NCBI RefSeq assembly: GCF_011634895.1
Contig: NZ_SIRR01000005.1
Span: 242,656 to 306,655 of the forward strand
Length of the DNA stretch: 64,000 nucleotides
Origin: Rheinheimera pleomorphica
Lineage (GTDB): Bacteria > Pseudomonadota > Gammaproteobacteria > Enterobacterales > Alteromonadaceae
Direction: 5' to 3'
Position numbers and translations under genes: made by a program. The notes beneath the pieces were generated by a model that searched no databases, was not told the origin of the DNA, and saw nothing but the letters and a program-made list of their open reading frames with translations. Within the stretch, counting starts at the first letter, position 1. Each line of letters starts with the position of its first letter. Below, piece by piece: positions 1-10,737 of the stretch.

Positions 1-81
1 ACTGACGGTAAAAAGGTCAATGCTTCACGCCGCTATAAGCTGAACTGGGCCGACCAACTGAGCGCTTTGCCGCAAAATTAA
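1..81 (+). CDS. C-terminal end of an unidentified protein (partial)
   Basis: The frame beginning at base 1 is open for 26 codons and ends in TAA at 79-81. The visible tail is basic and then neutral, with the fragment RRYKLNWADQL near the end. The gene starts outside the window, so neither family nor start can be judged. It is called coding only because the frame is open from the window edge and is followed by a separate gene on the same strand. Confidence 0.4.
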   Translation, partial: TDGKKVNASRRYKLNWADQLSALPQN

Positions 82-227
82 GCCACCGTTAGTCACTATC
101 TGGCGCCGCCTTATCACTTAGTAACAACGGCGCCACCTCTTAACCCAATGCGACTGCAACAGCAGGCCATGACTGCCAGAATACTGTTATGGCAAACGCC
201 ATAGTTCCAGTAACAGAGGACAGCATC

Positions 228-566
228 ATGAAAACCGCACTTTTATTCGCAGTATCTCTGGCCAGTGCCAGTATGGCAGTACCGGCTTTTGCCGGCGATT
301 ATCAAAAAAACAGCTACCTGTACAACGCCTTGGTACAAGTTTGTACTGAAACGGCGGCAGATGACCGCTTAGGCTTGCATAAAACGTTAAAGTCGTACCA
401 TATCCGTAAGCAGGATGCGGTAGAGAAAATTGTTTGTAATGGTCAGCAACTGATGGACTTTGCCCGCGCTAACCAGGCGGTTAAAGTCACCCGCATGCTG
501 CAACCTTATGAAGACCGCATCAAAGGCCGGGTCAGTATTCAGGATATCGCTGCGGCGGCAAATTAA
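228..566 (+). CDS. Small secreted protein, DUF3718-like
   Basis: A 112-residue protein with a clear Sec signal peptide (residues 1-22, MKTALLFAVSL then ending PAFAG), so probably periplasmic. The mature part holds two cysteines (in VCTETAADD and VCNGQQL) spaced as in the DUF3718 proteins of Shewanella-type bacteria; that family has no known function. The ATG at 228 was chosen because the signal peptide begins there and a GAGG sequence lies about 9 nt upstream; an in-frame ATG at 189 would put unrelated residues before it. It is a single-gene unit followed directly by a strong terminator. The family assignment is from memory and moderate. Confidence 0.7.
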   Translation: MKTALLFAVSLASASMAVPAFAGDYQKNSYLYNALVQVCTETAADDRLGLHKTLKSYHIRKQDAVEKIVCNGQQLMDFARANQAVKVTRMLQPYEDRIKGRVSIQDIAAAAN

Positions 567-587
567 CCGCCAGCACCTTAGGACAGG

Positions 588-626
588 TTACGGGACAGCA
601 GGACACTGCTTGTCCCGTAATATTTT

Positions 627-627
<1 letters not shown>
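588..627 (+). terminator. Rho-independent terminator after the DUF3718-like gene
   Basis: A perfect 10-bp stem (TTACGGGACA with TGTCCCGTAA) whose loop can extend the stem by GCAG/CTGC pairing, followed by TATTTTT. It lies between convergent genes and ends at the kdsA stop codon. Confidence 0.85.
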
Positions 628-1881
<1,254 letters not shown>

Positions 1882-1929
1882 AAATTTATCCTTTTTCGTA
1901 ATAAAACAGCCAGCGTAAGCTGGCTGCGG

Positions 1930-3489
1930 TTAGTCTTCGCTGTCCGGGTATTTTTGCAGTATTGCCTCCAGTTTGTCGACCCGCTGCTTAAATATTTCTA
2001 CCAGCTTAGGGTCAAACTGCTTGCCAGACTCATTGTCGATATGGGCCATAACCTGTTCTAAACTCCAGGCTGATTTATAACAGCGCCGGTGGCGTAAGGC
2101 GTCATAAACATCCGCCAGTGCAGCAATACGACCATAAATATGAATGTCTTCGCCTTTTTTACCGGCAGGGTAGCCCGTGCCATCCCATTTTTCATGGTGG
2201 TCCTGTGCAATAACGGCACCGGCCTGAATAATACTGCGTTTGGAGTTTTTTAAAATTTCATAGCCGATACTGGCGTGGGTTTTCATCACTTCCCACTCCT
2301 GGCCCTGTAACTTGGCAGGCTTATTTAAAATACCATCAGGTATGCCGACCTTGCCAACATCGTGCAAAGGCGCAGCAAACATCAGCCGTTCAGCTTCTTC
2401 TTCTTCCAGGCCATAGGCTTTGGCCAGCTCATAACAAATAAAAGCCACACGCTTTACATGGTTACCGGTTTCGATAGAGCGATGCTCGACGGCTTCACTT
2501 AAGCGGTAAACAATTTCACGCTGGGTGTCTTCAATTTCATGCTGCAATTGCACGTTTTCGTAGGCAATCTGTACATTTTGCGAGAACAGCTCAATCAGTT
2601 TTTTCTGGCTGTCAGTCATAACGCCTGGTAAGCCAGAAATATACAGCAAGGAGCCATGGGTAAATTTACTGGTGCAATACGCCACCAAATAATTATCCCG
2701 GTACACTATACCGCGTGATTTTAGTGCAACCTCAAAGGCTTCAAGTAACTCTGGCGCCAGTACTTCCTGCACCGGTTTACCTTCCTGGCGTTCAAACTCG
2801 CCCTGGCCGGCAAATACCACCAGCTTATGCGGATCAGACACCTCGCCGCTGATATTACCCGCGACCATCGACGAGCTGACCAGCAACGCATTTTCATCAC
2901 AGCCCAAAATTGACGTCAGTTGCTGCAACACGCCATCAATAAACTGCTCCATCGAGTGCGATGAAAACAAATCGGCCGAGGCATTAATAATTTTCTCTAA
3001 GCCCTGCCGACTTTGCTCCAGGGACAAAATATCGCGGTATGAACGCAGACTGGACATAATCACGGTAAATAACTTTTGCGCGGTAAGTTCGGTTTTAGAT
3101 TTGTAGTCATTAATATCGTAATTAATAATGACCTGCCGCTCCGGCGCTTGCCCCGGCTGGCCGGTGCGCAAAATAATACGCACGTGGTCATTGTGCAACT
3201 GCTCACGGATATAACGGGCCACCAATAAACCGGCATCGTCGGTTTCCATTACCACGTCCAGCAGCATAATGGCGGCGTCAGGATGTTGCTCGATAAGCTG
3301 TTTCGCTTCAGCACCGGAATAGGCACTAAAAAAACTCAGGTTTTTGCCCTGAAAGGTAAAATCGCTCAGTGCCAGCTTGGTAACGGCATGGACTTCCGGT
3401 TCATCATCAACAATCAGAATCTTCCAGCTGCCATGCAGTGTTTGCTCAACCTGTTCCGGCTCTTCAGCAAATAAAAAATCATCAGTCAT
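1930..3489 (-). CDS. Response regulator with DUF3369-like and HD-GYP domains (cyclic-di-GMP phosphodiesterase candidate)
   Basis: A 519-residue cytoplasmic regulator. Residues about 22-150 are a receiver domain (ILIVDDEPEVH, phosphoacceptor Asp78 in MLLDVVME). A middle region of about 160 residues resembles DUF3369, the sensory segment often placed between receiver and HD-GYP. The C-terminal HD-GYP domain has HDVGKVGIPDG and, further on, HHEKWDGTGYP, so the metal-binding and GYP signatures are intact and cyclic-di-GMP hydrolysis is plausible. No partner histidine kinase is adjacent. Its position between prmC and sirB2, in a conserved housekeeping operon, is unusual. The start is supported by AAGGAAG upstream. 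Confidence 0.9.
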   Translation of the reverse strand: MTDDFLFAEEPEQVEQTLHGSWKILIVDDEPEVHAVTKLALSDFTFQGKNLSFFSAYSGAEAKQLIEQHPDAAIMLLDVVMETDDAGLLVARYIREQLHNDHVRIILRTGQPGQAPERQVIINYDINDYKSKTELTAQKLFTVIMSSLRSYRDILSLEQSRQGLEKIINASADLFSSHSMEQFIDGVLQQLTSILGCDENALLVSSSMVAGNISGEVSDPHKLVVFAGQGEFERQEGKPVQEVLAPELLEAFEVALKSRGIVYRDNYLVAYCTSKFTHGSLLYISGLPGVMTDSQKKLIELFSQNVQIAYENVQLQHEIEDTQREIVYRLSEAVEHRSIETGNHVKRVAFICYELAKAYGLEEEEAERLMFAAPLHDVGKVGIPDGILNKPAKLQGQEWEVMKTHASIGYEILKNSKRSIIQAGAVIAQDHHEKWDGTGYPAGKKGEDIHIYGRIAALADVYDALRHRRCYKSAWSLEQVMAHIDNESGKQFDPKLVEIFKQRVDKLEAILQKYPDSED

Positions 3490-3577
3490 TCACTTCTTCC
3501 TTGGCTGTCATAGCAAATTGCAAACGCTGAATTAGTTATATGCCGGATCGATAACGCGGTCAAAGAAAAAGCCATAA

Positions 3578-4408
3578 TTACGCTGATAAACACCCACCGC
3601 TGATACGCCAGTTGTTGCCATAATCACGTTTTGAACTAACTTCAGTAAAACCAGCATCTTGCAATAACCGGCACACCGCATCCGCCTGATCATAGCCATG
3701 TTCCAGGTATAGCCAACCATTGGGGTTCAGGTGCTGTGTGGCTTGTTGCACGATATGGCGGATATCGGCCAGGCCGTGTTGCGCTGCCGTCAGCGCGCTG
3801 ATGGGTTCATAACGCAGCGCGCTAAGATGGCTGTCATCCGGGTCGATATAAGGCGGGTTGGAGACAATAAGATCAAAACGCTGGCCGGCCAGGGCACTGA
3901 ACCAGTTACTGTGCAGCACGCGGCAATTACTGATATTAAGCTGCTCCCGGTTGTGCTCGGCCAGCTGCACCGCATCAGCAATATAATCCACCGCTGTTAA
4001 TTGCCACTGCGGTTTATTGTGTGCCAACGCCAACGCAATGGCGCCGGTGCCGGTGCCTAAATCCAGTACTTTGGCCTGTGCCGGTAAACGCAGGCTAAGC
4101 GCCTGCTCTACCAGCAGCTCGGTATCTGGTCTGGGGATCAGTGTGCTGGGGGCCACGTTAAGCTGTAAATCAAAGAAGTGCCAATAACCAAACAGATAGG
4201 CCAGTGGCTGGCCCTGTAAACGCTTCTCAAGCAAGTCGCCGAGCGCATCAAGTTCAGCCGCGCTGAGCTCGCGCTCAGGGTAACTGTATAAATAACTATT
4301 GCTGGCCTTTAGCACATGGCACAGGCACAGGCGGGCTTCAATATCGGCGGTTTGGCTGACCGCCATCAGCTGCAACTGTGCCCGCTTTTGCCACTGCGCC
4401 AGCTGCAC
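3578..4408 (-). CDS. prmC: Release factor glutamine methyltransferase PrmC
   Basis: PrmC methylates the Gln of the GGQ motif in peptide chain release factors using S-adenosylmethionine, raising their activity. The 276-residue protein has an N-terminal helical domain, an AdoMet-binding loop DLGTGTGAIA at about 116-125 and the catalytic NPPY at 184-187 (IVSNPPYIDP). It starts with GTG immediately after the prfA stop codon (TAAGTG), so translation is probably coupled to that of its substrate RF1, as in many bacteria. Confidence 0.96.
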   Translation of the reverse strand: MQLAQWQKRAQLQLMAVSQTADIEARLCLCHVLKASNSYLYSYPERELSAAELDALGDLLEKRLQGQPLAYLFGYWHFFDLQLNVAPSTLIPRPDTELLVEQALSLRLPAQAKVLDLGTGTGAIALALAHNKPQWQLTAVDYIADAVQLAEHNREQLNISNCRVLHSNWFSALAGQRFDLIVSNPPYIDPDDSHLSALRYEPISALTAAQHGLADIRHIVQQATQHLNPNGWLYLEHGYDQADAVCRLLQDAGFTEVSSKRDYGNNWRISGGCLSA

Positions 4409-5500
4409 TTAGCGGTTCTCGTCGGCCAGTGCGGCTAACAAATCGGCCTGATGCTCATGTTTAAGGGGTTCAAGCACCTGATCCAGATCGCCTTCCATCA
4501 CCTCATTCAAGCGGTAAATAGTCAGGTTTATCCGGTGGTCGGTTAGACGGCCCTGCGGGAAGTTATAAGTACGAATGCGCTCTGAGCGATCGCCACTGCC
4601 CACCAGTGAGCGGCGGGTTGACTCTTCCGCTAAGCGGCGTTTCTCATCTTCGGCCGCCTGAATGCGCGATTGCAGCACACTCATGGCACGGGCGCGGTTT
4701 TTATGTTGTGAGCGTTCGTCCTGACATTCGACGACAATACCCGTAGGTAAGTGAGTAATACGAATCGCCGAATCTGTACGGTTAACGTGCTGACCACCTG
4801 CGCCCGAGGCGCGGTAGGTGTCTACTTTTAAATCAGCCGGGTTAATTTCTATTGCTTCGCTTTCCGGAATTTCCGGCATTATCGCCACCGTACAGGCGGA
4901 AGTATGCACCCGGCCCTGCGATTCGGTCGCCGGCACCCGCTGCACGCGGTGGCCACCGGATTCAAACTTCAGCGTACCGTAAGCGCCTTCGCCCTGCACA
5001 CTGGCAATAATTTCTTTATAACCACCATGCTCGCCATCGCTGGCGCTGATCACTTCCAGCTTCCAGCGGCGTTTTTCGGCAAAGCGGCTGTACATACGAA
5101 AGACGTCACCGGCAAAAATAGCCGCTTCATCACCACCGGCGCCGGCTCGAATTTCAATAAAGCAGCTGTTATTGTCATTCGGATCTTTGGGCAGCAATAA
5201 GATCTGCAGTTCTTTGTCCAGTTGCTCGATGCGTTCTTTGGCCGTTTTATACTCTTCCTGCGCCATTTCGCGCATCTCAGGATCGCTGTCTTTTTGCATC
5301 TCTTCAGCCGAGGCTAAATCCTGCTGCGCCTGCTGGTAATCGGCAAAGGCTTTGCTGATATCTTCCAGTTGGCTGTACTCTTTTGACAGTTCGCGAAATT
5401 TAGTTTGATCGCTTATCACGGAGGCATCGCTTAACAGCGCCTGCACTTCTTCGTAGCGCTCAGCGAGGCCCTCCAGCTTACGGTATACCGATTCTTTCAT
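4409..5500 (-). CDS. prfA: Peptide chain release factor 1
   Basis: RF1 recognises UAA and UAG stop codons in the ribosomal A site and triggers peptide release. The 363-residue protein has the stop-codon-reading PAT tripeptide at 190-192 ([10 protein letters not shown]) and the catalytic GGQ at 235-237 ([11 protein letters not shown]). It lies 18 nt downstream of hemA and abuts prmC, the standard hemA-prfA-prmC order. Confidence 0.97.
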   Translation of the reverse strand: MKESVYRKLEGLAERYEEVQALLSDASVISDQTKFRELSKEYSQLEDISKAFADYQQAQQDLASAEEMQKDSDPEMREMAQEEYKTAKERIEQLDKELQILLLPKDPNDNNSCFIEIRAGAGGDEAAIFAGDVFRMYSRFAEKRRWKLEVISASDGEHGGYKEIIASVQGEGAYGTLKFESGGHRVQRVPATESQGRVHTSACTVAIMPEIPESEAIEINPADLKVDTYRASGAGGQHVNRTDSAIRITHLPTGIVVECQDERSQHKNRARAMSVLQSRIQAAEDEKRRLAEESTRRSLVGSGDRSERIRTYNFPQGRLTDHRINLTIYRLNEVMEGDLDQVLEPLKHEHQADLLAALADENR

Positions 5501-5518
5501 GGTGTTTTATATGCCTGA

Positions 5519-6766
5519 TTACAGATCTAACAAGGTGTTGATCATATTTTGTTTATTCAGTTGTTCGTCCTGCACTAACTGACGAATGGCCTTGGTTGGG
5601 CTGTGCATCAGCCGGTTACTCAGTTTCGTTGAGAATTCTGCCAGCACTTTTTCCGCATCCTGTCCCGCCGCCAGCTGATTAACCGCTTTTGCCAGTAATT
5701 CGGTGCGGATAAGTTCACAGCGCTGGCGATAATCGCGCACCCAGTCTACGCTGCCCTGTAACGTCAGCCACTGGGAAAACTCTGCCGCGCCAACACTGAT
5801 CATTTGCTTTGCCTGTTCGGCAGCTTGTTGGCGGCTGCTAAGATTTTGCGCCACTATCGACTGCAAATCATCGACGGTATATAAATAGGCATCTTCCAGT
5901 TCGGCCACTTGCTGCTCGATATCACGTGGTACCGCTAAATCTACCAGAAACATGGGCTTATGCTTTCTCAGCTTCAGGGCTTGCTCAACCATGCCTTTGC
6001 CGACAATAGGTAAAGTACTGGCGGTGGAGCTTATCACTATGTCAGCATCAACCAACTGCTGCGGCACCTGCGATAAGGTAATCGCCGACGCCGAAAACTG
6101 ACCGGCCAGCTGCACAGCACGCTCATAAGTACGGTTAGCCACCGTTAACTGCGCGGCGCCTTGTTCCTGTATATGCTTAGCCACCAGCTCGATGGTTTCG
6201 CCGGCACCTATCAACAGCACCCGCACCTTCGCCAGGTTGCCAAATATTTGTCTGGCCAGGCTGACAGCAGCAAAAGCGACCGACACCGCATTAGCACCAA
6301 TGTCGGTTTCTGTGCGTACTTGCTTGGCCACAGCAAAGGTTTTTTGAAACAAGCGCTCAAACTGCGGGTTTACTGTACCGGCATTGCGTGCCTGGTTATA
6401 CGCCTGCTTTACCTGCCCCAAAATTTGTGGCTCGCCCAGCACTAATGAATCCAAACCAGCGGCCACCTGCATCAGGTGCTCAGCGGCAGCATTGTCCTGG
6501 TGCAAATACAAATGCGGTTGCAGTTCGGCGGCATTTAACGCATGAAATTGCGCCAGCCAGCTAATTACCTGTTCCGCTTGGCTGGTACTGCCGTTAAAAT
6601 ACAATTCAGTGCGGTTACAGGTAGATAAAATCACCGCATCTGAAATACTGGTTTGTGTGGTCAGCTCGCGCAAGGCTTCAGGCAACTGCTCAGGCGCGAA
6701 AGCAACTTGTTCACGCAGGGCCACCGGTGCCGTTTTATGATTAATGCCGAGTGCAAAAATGGCCAT
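5519..6766 (-). CDS. hemA: Glutamyl-tRNA reductase
   Basis: HemA reduces glutamyl-tRNA(Glu) with NADPH to glutamate-1-semialdehyde, the first step of the C5 haem pathway. The 415-residue protein opens with ALGINHKTAP and carries catalytic Cys50 in STCNRTELYF; a Rossmann region (VLLIGAGETIE) follows. The ATG at 6766 matches the family start (MxxxALGINHKT), but the only AGGTG lies directly against it, which is too close. An ATG at 6778 would add four residues and also lacks a clear ribosome site, so initiation is somewhat uncertain. It diverges from lolB across a short gap, as in E. coli. Confidence 0.95.
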   Translation of the reverse strand: MAIFALGINHKTAPVALREQVAFAPEQLPEALRELTTQTSISDAVILSTCNRTELYFNGSTSQAEQVISWLAQFHALNAAELQPHLYLHQDNAAAEHLMQVAAGLDSLVLGEPQILGQVKQAYNQARNAGTVNPQFERLFQKTFAVAKQVRTETDIGANAVSVAFAAVSLARQIFGNLAKVRVLLIGAGETIELVAKHIQEQGAAQLTVANRTYERAVQLAGQFSASAITLSQVPQQLVDADIVISSTASTLPIVGKGMVEQALKLRKHKPMFLVDLAVPRDIEQQVAELEDAYLYTVDDLQSIVAQNLSSRQQAAEQAKQMISVGAAEFSQWLTLQGSVDWVRDYRQRCELIRTELLAKAVNQLAAGQDAEKVLAEFSTKLSNRLMHSPTKAIRQLVQDEQLNKQNMINTLLDL

Positions 6767-6840
6767 CACCTGTATCATCAGAGTTGTCAGGGGGCGAATT
6801 GTACAAAAAGCCCCAACTTAATAAAAGCTAAGAAAGCTCA

Positions 6841-7464
6841 GTGAAGGACTTTAGTGTGGTGTATGCCTTTTTCCGCCCCCTGGTGACCAGCCTTATCATA
6901 GCGGTATTAAGCGGTTGTAGCCTGATGCAGCGCCCCGAGCCTGCCCAGACGCCGCTAAACCATAGCCAACGTGAACAACAACTTCTGTTAATGCAGCAGT
7001 TTGCACTGCAGGCCAGTGTCGGTATTAAAACCCCTGACGAGTCGATCAGTGGTAATTTACGCTGGCAACAACAGGATGCGGCGCATTACAGCGCCCGTTT
7101 AAGTAATTTTCTTGGCATTAGTCTGTTTGAATTAACCGACAGTGCAGATGGCAGCGCCATTACCATTAAAGGTGAGACTTACCGAGCCGTTGATACCAGC
7201 ACCTTACTGTTGCAGTTATCTGGCTGGTCGATGCCACTGCAGGACATGCCGCTGTATCTGCGCGGTTTACCCGGTAGTAAAGGCCGTAATATCCGCCGCG
7301 ATGAATTTGACCGGGTGACGGCATTTACCCTAACCGATAGCACCGGCATTAGCTGGCAGTTAGAATACCAAAGCTTTTTTCCTGATGCCTTGTCATTGCC
7401 AAAGCGTGTAACGCTAAAAAGCAGTGATACCCAGATTAAAATAGTGATCCGGAGCTGGCAATGA
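6841..7464 (+). CDS. lolB: Outer-membrane lipoprotein insertion protein LolB
   Basis: LolB receives lipoproteins from the periplasmic carrier LolA and inserts them into the outer membrane. The 207-residue protein begins with GTG, has a hydrophobic signal ending in a lipobox LSGC (Cys about 26) and continues with the family pattern SGNLRWQQQDAAHYSARL. It overlaps ispE by four bases (ATGA), so the two are translationally coupled. Position next to hemA and before ispE-prs is the usual one in gammaproteobacteria. Confidence 0.93.
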   Translation: MKDFSVVYAFFRPLVTSLIIAVLSGCSLMQRPEPAQTPLNHSQREQQLLLMQQFALQASVGIKTPDESISGNLRWQQQDAAHYSARLSNFLGISLFELTDSADGSAITIKGETYRAVDTSTLLLQLSGWSMPLQDMPLYLRGLPGSKGRNIRRDEFDRVTAFTLTDSTGISWQLEYQSFFPDALSLPKRVTLKSSDTQIKIVIRSWQ

Positions 7465-8306
7465 AGCCTCTGACCCTGCCCGCCGTGGCGAAACTGAATT
7501 TATTCTTGCATATTACCAGCCGCCGCGCTGATGGCTACCATAACCTGCAAACGTTGTTTCAATTGCTGGATGTAGGTGATGAGCTTACTTTTCAGCTGCG
7601 AGCTGACAGCGATATCAGGCTCGATTGCAATGATCCACAGCTGATAACAGAGCAAAATCTGGTGCTACGGGCGGCCCGTCTGTTACAGCAATACAGCGAC
7701 TGTCGCTTAGGTTGTGATATTTATCTCGATAAGCGCCTGCCAATGGGCGGTGGTTTAGGCGGCGGCTCTTCTGATGCAGCTACCACCTTACTGGGATTAA
7801 ATAAGCTGTGGCAGCTTAATTTATCCATCGACACGCTAGCCAAACTGGGCTTGCAGCTGGGTGCCGATGTCCCCTTGTTTGTCCGCGGTTTTACCGCCTT
7901 TGCCGAAGGTATCGGTGAAAAATTGCAACCGGTCAAATTGGACGAAAAACTGTACTTAGTGGTAACACCAAACTGCCATGTCAGCACTGCGGAAGTGTTT
8001 CAGCATCCTGATTTAATTCGCAATTCCGCGCCGATACCATACAAAGAGGTACTCACCGCCGATTGGCACAATGACTGCCAACCGCTGGTCGAGCGGCTCT
8101 ACCCGAATGTTGCAATAACCTTACAGTGGTTGGTAGAATACGCGCCGTGTCAAATGACGGGTACTGGCGCCAGTGTGTTCGCCGCATTCCCGGACCAGAC
8201 CAGTGCTCAGCATGCCCTTATGCAATTACCGGCTAACTGCCAGGGTTTTATTGCCAGAGGGGTCAACCAGTCGCCTGTATGGGCTGCGTTGGCAGATACC
8301 GAATAA
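7461..8306 (+). CDS. ispE: 4-diphosphocytidyl-2-C-methyl-D-erythritol kinase
   Basis: IspE phosphorylates CDP-ME with ATP in the methylerythritol-phosphate route to isoprenoids. The 281-residue protein shows AKLNLFLHI near the N-terminus, the GHMP-kinase ATP loop PMGGGLGGGSSDAA at 94-107 and a C-terminal MTGTGASVFAAF. The gene overlaps lolB by four bases and precedes prs. Confidence 0.96.
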   Translation: MKPLTLPAVAKLNLFLHITSRRADGYHNLQTLFQLLDVGDELTFQLRADSDIRLDCNDPQLITEQNLVLRAARLLQQYSDCRLGCDIYLDKRLPMGGGLGGGSSDAATTLLGLNKLWQLNLSIDTLAKLGLQLGADVPLFVRGFTAFAEGIGEKLQPVKLDEKLYLVVTPNCHVSTAEVFQHPDLIRNSAPIPYKEVLTADWHNDCQPLVERLYPNVAITLQWLVEYAPCQMTGTGASVFAAFPDQTSAQHALMQLPANCQGFIARGVNQSPVWAALADTE

Positions 8307-8375
8307 GTAACGGCAGCGGTGTGTTACCGCTGCATATTGATAAACCGGACTCACCACTGCCCTGAGGATCCTACC

Positions 8376-9320
8376 GTGCCTGACATGAAGGTTTTCGCTG
8401 GTAACGCCATACCAGAACTCGCAAGTAAAATCGCCAGCCGCCTGTACATCAAACTTGGAGATGCCGAAGTCGGCCGTTTCAGTGATGGCGAAGTCAGCGT
8501 TCAAATCAATGAGAACGTGCGTGGTTCTGATGTGTTTATTATTCAGTCTACCTGCGCACCAACCAATGATAACCTGATGGAACTGATTGTAATGGTAGAC
8601 GCGCTGCGTCGCGCCTCAGCCGGCCGTATTACTGCAGTAATGCCGTACTTCGGTTATGCCCGTCAGGACCGTCGCGTACGTTCTGCCCGGGTGCCTATTA
8701 CCGCCAAAGTCGTTGCCGACTTTTTATCCAGCGTCGGGGTAGACCGGGTATTAACGGTAGACTTGCACGCCGAGCAAATTCAGGGCTTCTTCGATGTGCC
8801 GGTAGATAACGTCTTTGCCAGCCCGGTGCTGCTCGAAGACATGCGCAAAAAAGATTTGCAATCACCGGTAGTGGTATCACCTGATATCGGTGGTGTAGTA
8901 CGCGCCCGCGCTATTGCCAAGCTGCTAAACGATGCCGACCTGGCCATTATCGACAAACGCCGGCCGAAAGCCAACGTGTCACAGGTAATGCACATTATCG
9001 GTGATGTAAAAGATCGCGATTGTATTATCGTCGACGACATGATCGACACCGGCGGCACCCTGTGCAAAGCGGCCGAAGCGTTAAAAGAGCAAGGCGCCAA
9101 GCGGGTATTTGCTTACGCCACACACCCGGTATTTTCGGGTAGCGCACCACAAAATATCGCCAACTCGGTGATTGATGAGCTGATTGTTACCGACACCATA
9201 CCGCTTACTGCTGAAATGAAAGCGGTAAGCAAAGTGCGGCAGTTAACCTTAAGCGAAATGCTGGCCGAGTGTATTCGCCGCATCAGCAACGAAGAGTCTA
9301 TCTCGTCAATGTTTGACTAA
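8376..9320 (+). CDS. prs: Ribose-phosphate pyrophosphokinase
   Basis: Prs transfers pyrophosphate from ATP to ribose 5-phosphate, making PRPP for nucleotide, His and Trp synthesis. The start is the GTG at 8376: it reads as (M)PDMKVFAGN, matching the E. coli start, and TGAGGAT lies at 8363-8369; frame extension upstream to 8319 is not supported. The 314-residue product has [13 protein letters not shown] and the PRPP loop [12 protein letters not shown] strong terminator follows. Confidence 0.96.
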   Translation: MPDMKVFAGNAIPELASKIASRLYIKLGDAEVGRFSDGEVSVQINENVRGSDVFIIQSTCAPTNDNLMELIVMVDALRRASAGRITAVMPYFGYARQDRRVRSARVPITAKVVADFLSSVGVDRVLTVDLHAEQIQGFFDVPVDNVFASPVLLEDMRKKDLQSPVVVSPDIGGVVRARAIAKLLNDADLAIIDKRRPKANVSQVMHIIGDVKDRDCIIVDDMIDTGGTLCKAAEALKEQGAKRVFAYATHPVFSGSAPQNIANSVIDELIVTDTIPLTAEMKAVSKVRQLTLSEMLAECIRRISNEESISSMFD

Positions 9321-9336
9321 GCGACAGCTGTTGTTG

Positions 9337-9362
9337 AAAAGGCGCCTGATGGCGCCTTTTTT
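9337..9362 (+). terminator. Terminator after prs
   Basis: AAAAGGCGCC and GGCGCCTTTT form a perfect stem around a TGAT loop, followed by further T residues. Confidence 0.9.
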
Positions 9363-9382
9363 CATTTCTAAAAGCTTAATGT

Positions 9383-9411
9383 TTGCAGCTTACAAAGGCT
9401 GGTGGTAATAT
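9383..9411 (+). promoter_or_regulatory. Candidate sigma-70 promoter for rplY
   Basis: TTGCAG at 9383-9388 and TAATAT at 9406-9411 are separated by 17 bp, a near-consensus pair. The predicted transcript would begin almost exactly at the first leader hairpin (9417). Confidence 0.65.
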
Positions 9412-9416
9412 GTCGC

Positions 9417-9475
9417 GCCCCTGAAACGGGGCATCCAGCCTGAGACTGGTCGCGAGTCTTGGGAAACCTTAATTT
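9417..9475 (+). promoter_or_regulatory. Structured 5' leader of rplY, candidate L25 autoregulatory element
   Basis: Between promoter and gene lie a hairpin GCCCC/GGGGC (9417-9432), then two competing pairings: CCAG/CTGG (9435-9449) or GACT/AGTC (9444-9458), which share the CTGG/GACT bases. Leaders in front of genes for ribosomal protein L25 have been described in gammaproteobacteria; whether this matches that motif was not tested. Confidence 0.5.
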
Positions 9476-9487
9476 TTGGAGTACATC

Positions 9488-10093
9488 ATGTCTGATGCCA
9501 TTTTTACATTAAATGCAGAAGTCCGTACTGATGCGGGGAAAGGTGCGAGCCGCCGCCTGCGTCACGAAGACAAAGTACCAGCTATCATTTACGGTGGTAG
9601 CAAAGCACCGGTTGCTATCACGTTAGAGCACTCTAAGCTGTTAAAAGCTCAGAGCTTTGAAGCGTTTTACTCGCACATTCTGACCATCAAAGTGGGCAAA
9701 GAAGACGTTAAAGCCATTGTTAAAGCGATGCAGCGTCACCCGTTCAAGCCAAAAATCATGCACGTTGACTTCCAACGCGTTGAAGCTGGCCACGAACTGA
9801 CTACTGTTGTTCCTGTACACTTCGTAAACGAAGAAGCTGCAGTGAAAAAAGGTGGTGTAGTAGTACACGCAGCAAACGAAATCGAAATCTCTTGTCTGCC
9901 AAAAGACTTACCAGAGTTTATCGAAGTTGACATGAGCGACGTTGAAGTGGGTGCTCACCTGCACTTATCTGACATCAAAGCCCCTAAAGGCGTTACTTTC
10001 GTGCAGTTAGCGAAAGGTCAGGACTTAGCTGTTGTTTCTGTGAACAAACCAGCTGGTAAAGCAGCTGACGCTGAAGAAACTGCCGCTGAGTAA
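9488..10093 (+). CDS. rplY: Ribosomal protein L25/general stress protein Ctc
   Basis: L25 binds 5S rRNA in the large ribosomal subunit. This is the long form (201 residues): an N-terminal L25 domain ([28 protein letters not shown]) and a C-terminal TL5/Ctc beta domain, ending in an acidic Ala/Glu tail. The ATG at 9488 has TTGGAG at 9476-9481 as ribosome site. Its stop overlaps the pth start by one base (TAATG). The codon use is strongly biased, as expected of a highly expressed gene. Confidence 0.95.
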   Translation: MSDAIFTLNAEVRTDAGKGASRRLRHEDKVPAIIYGGSKAPVAITLEHSKLLKAQSFEAFYSHILTIKVGKEDVKAIVKAMQRHPFKPKIMHVDFQRVEAGHELTTVVPVHFVNEEAAVKKGGVVVHAANEIEISCLPKDLPEFIEVDMSDVEVGAHLHLSDIKAPKGVTFVQLAKGQDLAVVSVNKPAGKAADAEETAAE

Positions 10094-10695
10094 TGTCTGA
10101 CACTACTCAATCAGCCATTCAGTTGATTGTGGGCCTGGGTAACCCAGGCCCGGAATACAGCCAGACCCGGCATAATGCCGGCGTCTGGTTTGTTAAGCAG
10201 CTGGCTCACGCCTTTAATGCCAGCTTGAAAAATGAACCGAAATTTTTCGGTCATACCGGCAAATTTATCTGTGCCGGCCAAGAATTCAAATTACTTATCC
10301 CCTCTACTTACATGAATTTAAGCGGTAAAGCCGTGCTGGCAATGGCACAGTTTTACAAGCTGGCCCCCGAGCAAATTTTGGTGGCGCATGATGAAATGGC
10401 GCTGGAACCCGGTGTGGCCAAATTTAAGCTTGGCGGCGGCCATGCTGGCCATAACGGCCTGCGCGATATTATCTCCCGTCTGGGTAATAACCAGAACTTT
10501 TATCGCCTACGCCTTGGCATTGGCCATCCCGGCCATAAAGATCAGGTAACCGGTTATGTGCTGGGCAAAGCGCCAGCCAGTGAACAACACCTGATAGAAC
10601 AAAGTATTGATGAAGCAACGCGCTGCTTTGACATCCTGGCCCGTGATGGCCTGGTAAAAGCACAAAGCCGTCTGCACAGTTTTAAAGCCAGCTGA
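10093..10695 (+). CDS. pth: Peptidyl-tRNA hydrolase
   Basis: Pth cleaves the ester bond of peptidyl-tRNAs released from stalled ribosomes. The 200-residue protein has [17 protein letters not shown] with the catalytic His at residue 27, then MNLSGKAV and [13 protein letters not shown]. It is translationally coupled to rplY and followed by ychF, the conserved rplY/prs-pth-ychF neighbourhood. Confidence 0.96.
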   Translation: MSDTTQSAIQLIVGLGNPGPEYSQTRHNAGVWFVKQLAHAFNASLKNEPKFFGHTGKFICAGQEFKLLIPSTYMNLSGKAVLAMAQFYKLAPEQILVAHDEMALEPGVAKFKLGGGHAGHNGLRDIISRLGNNQNFYRLRLGIGHPGHKDQVTGYVLGKAPASEQHLIEQSIDEATRCFDILARDGLVKAQSRLHSFKAS

Positions 10696-10737
10696 CAAGC
10701 CGGTACAACTTTTTACAGCACGTAAAGGATACTAATT

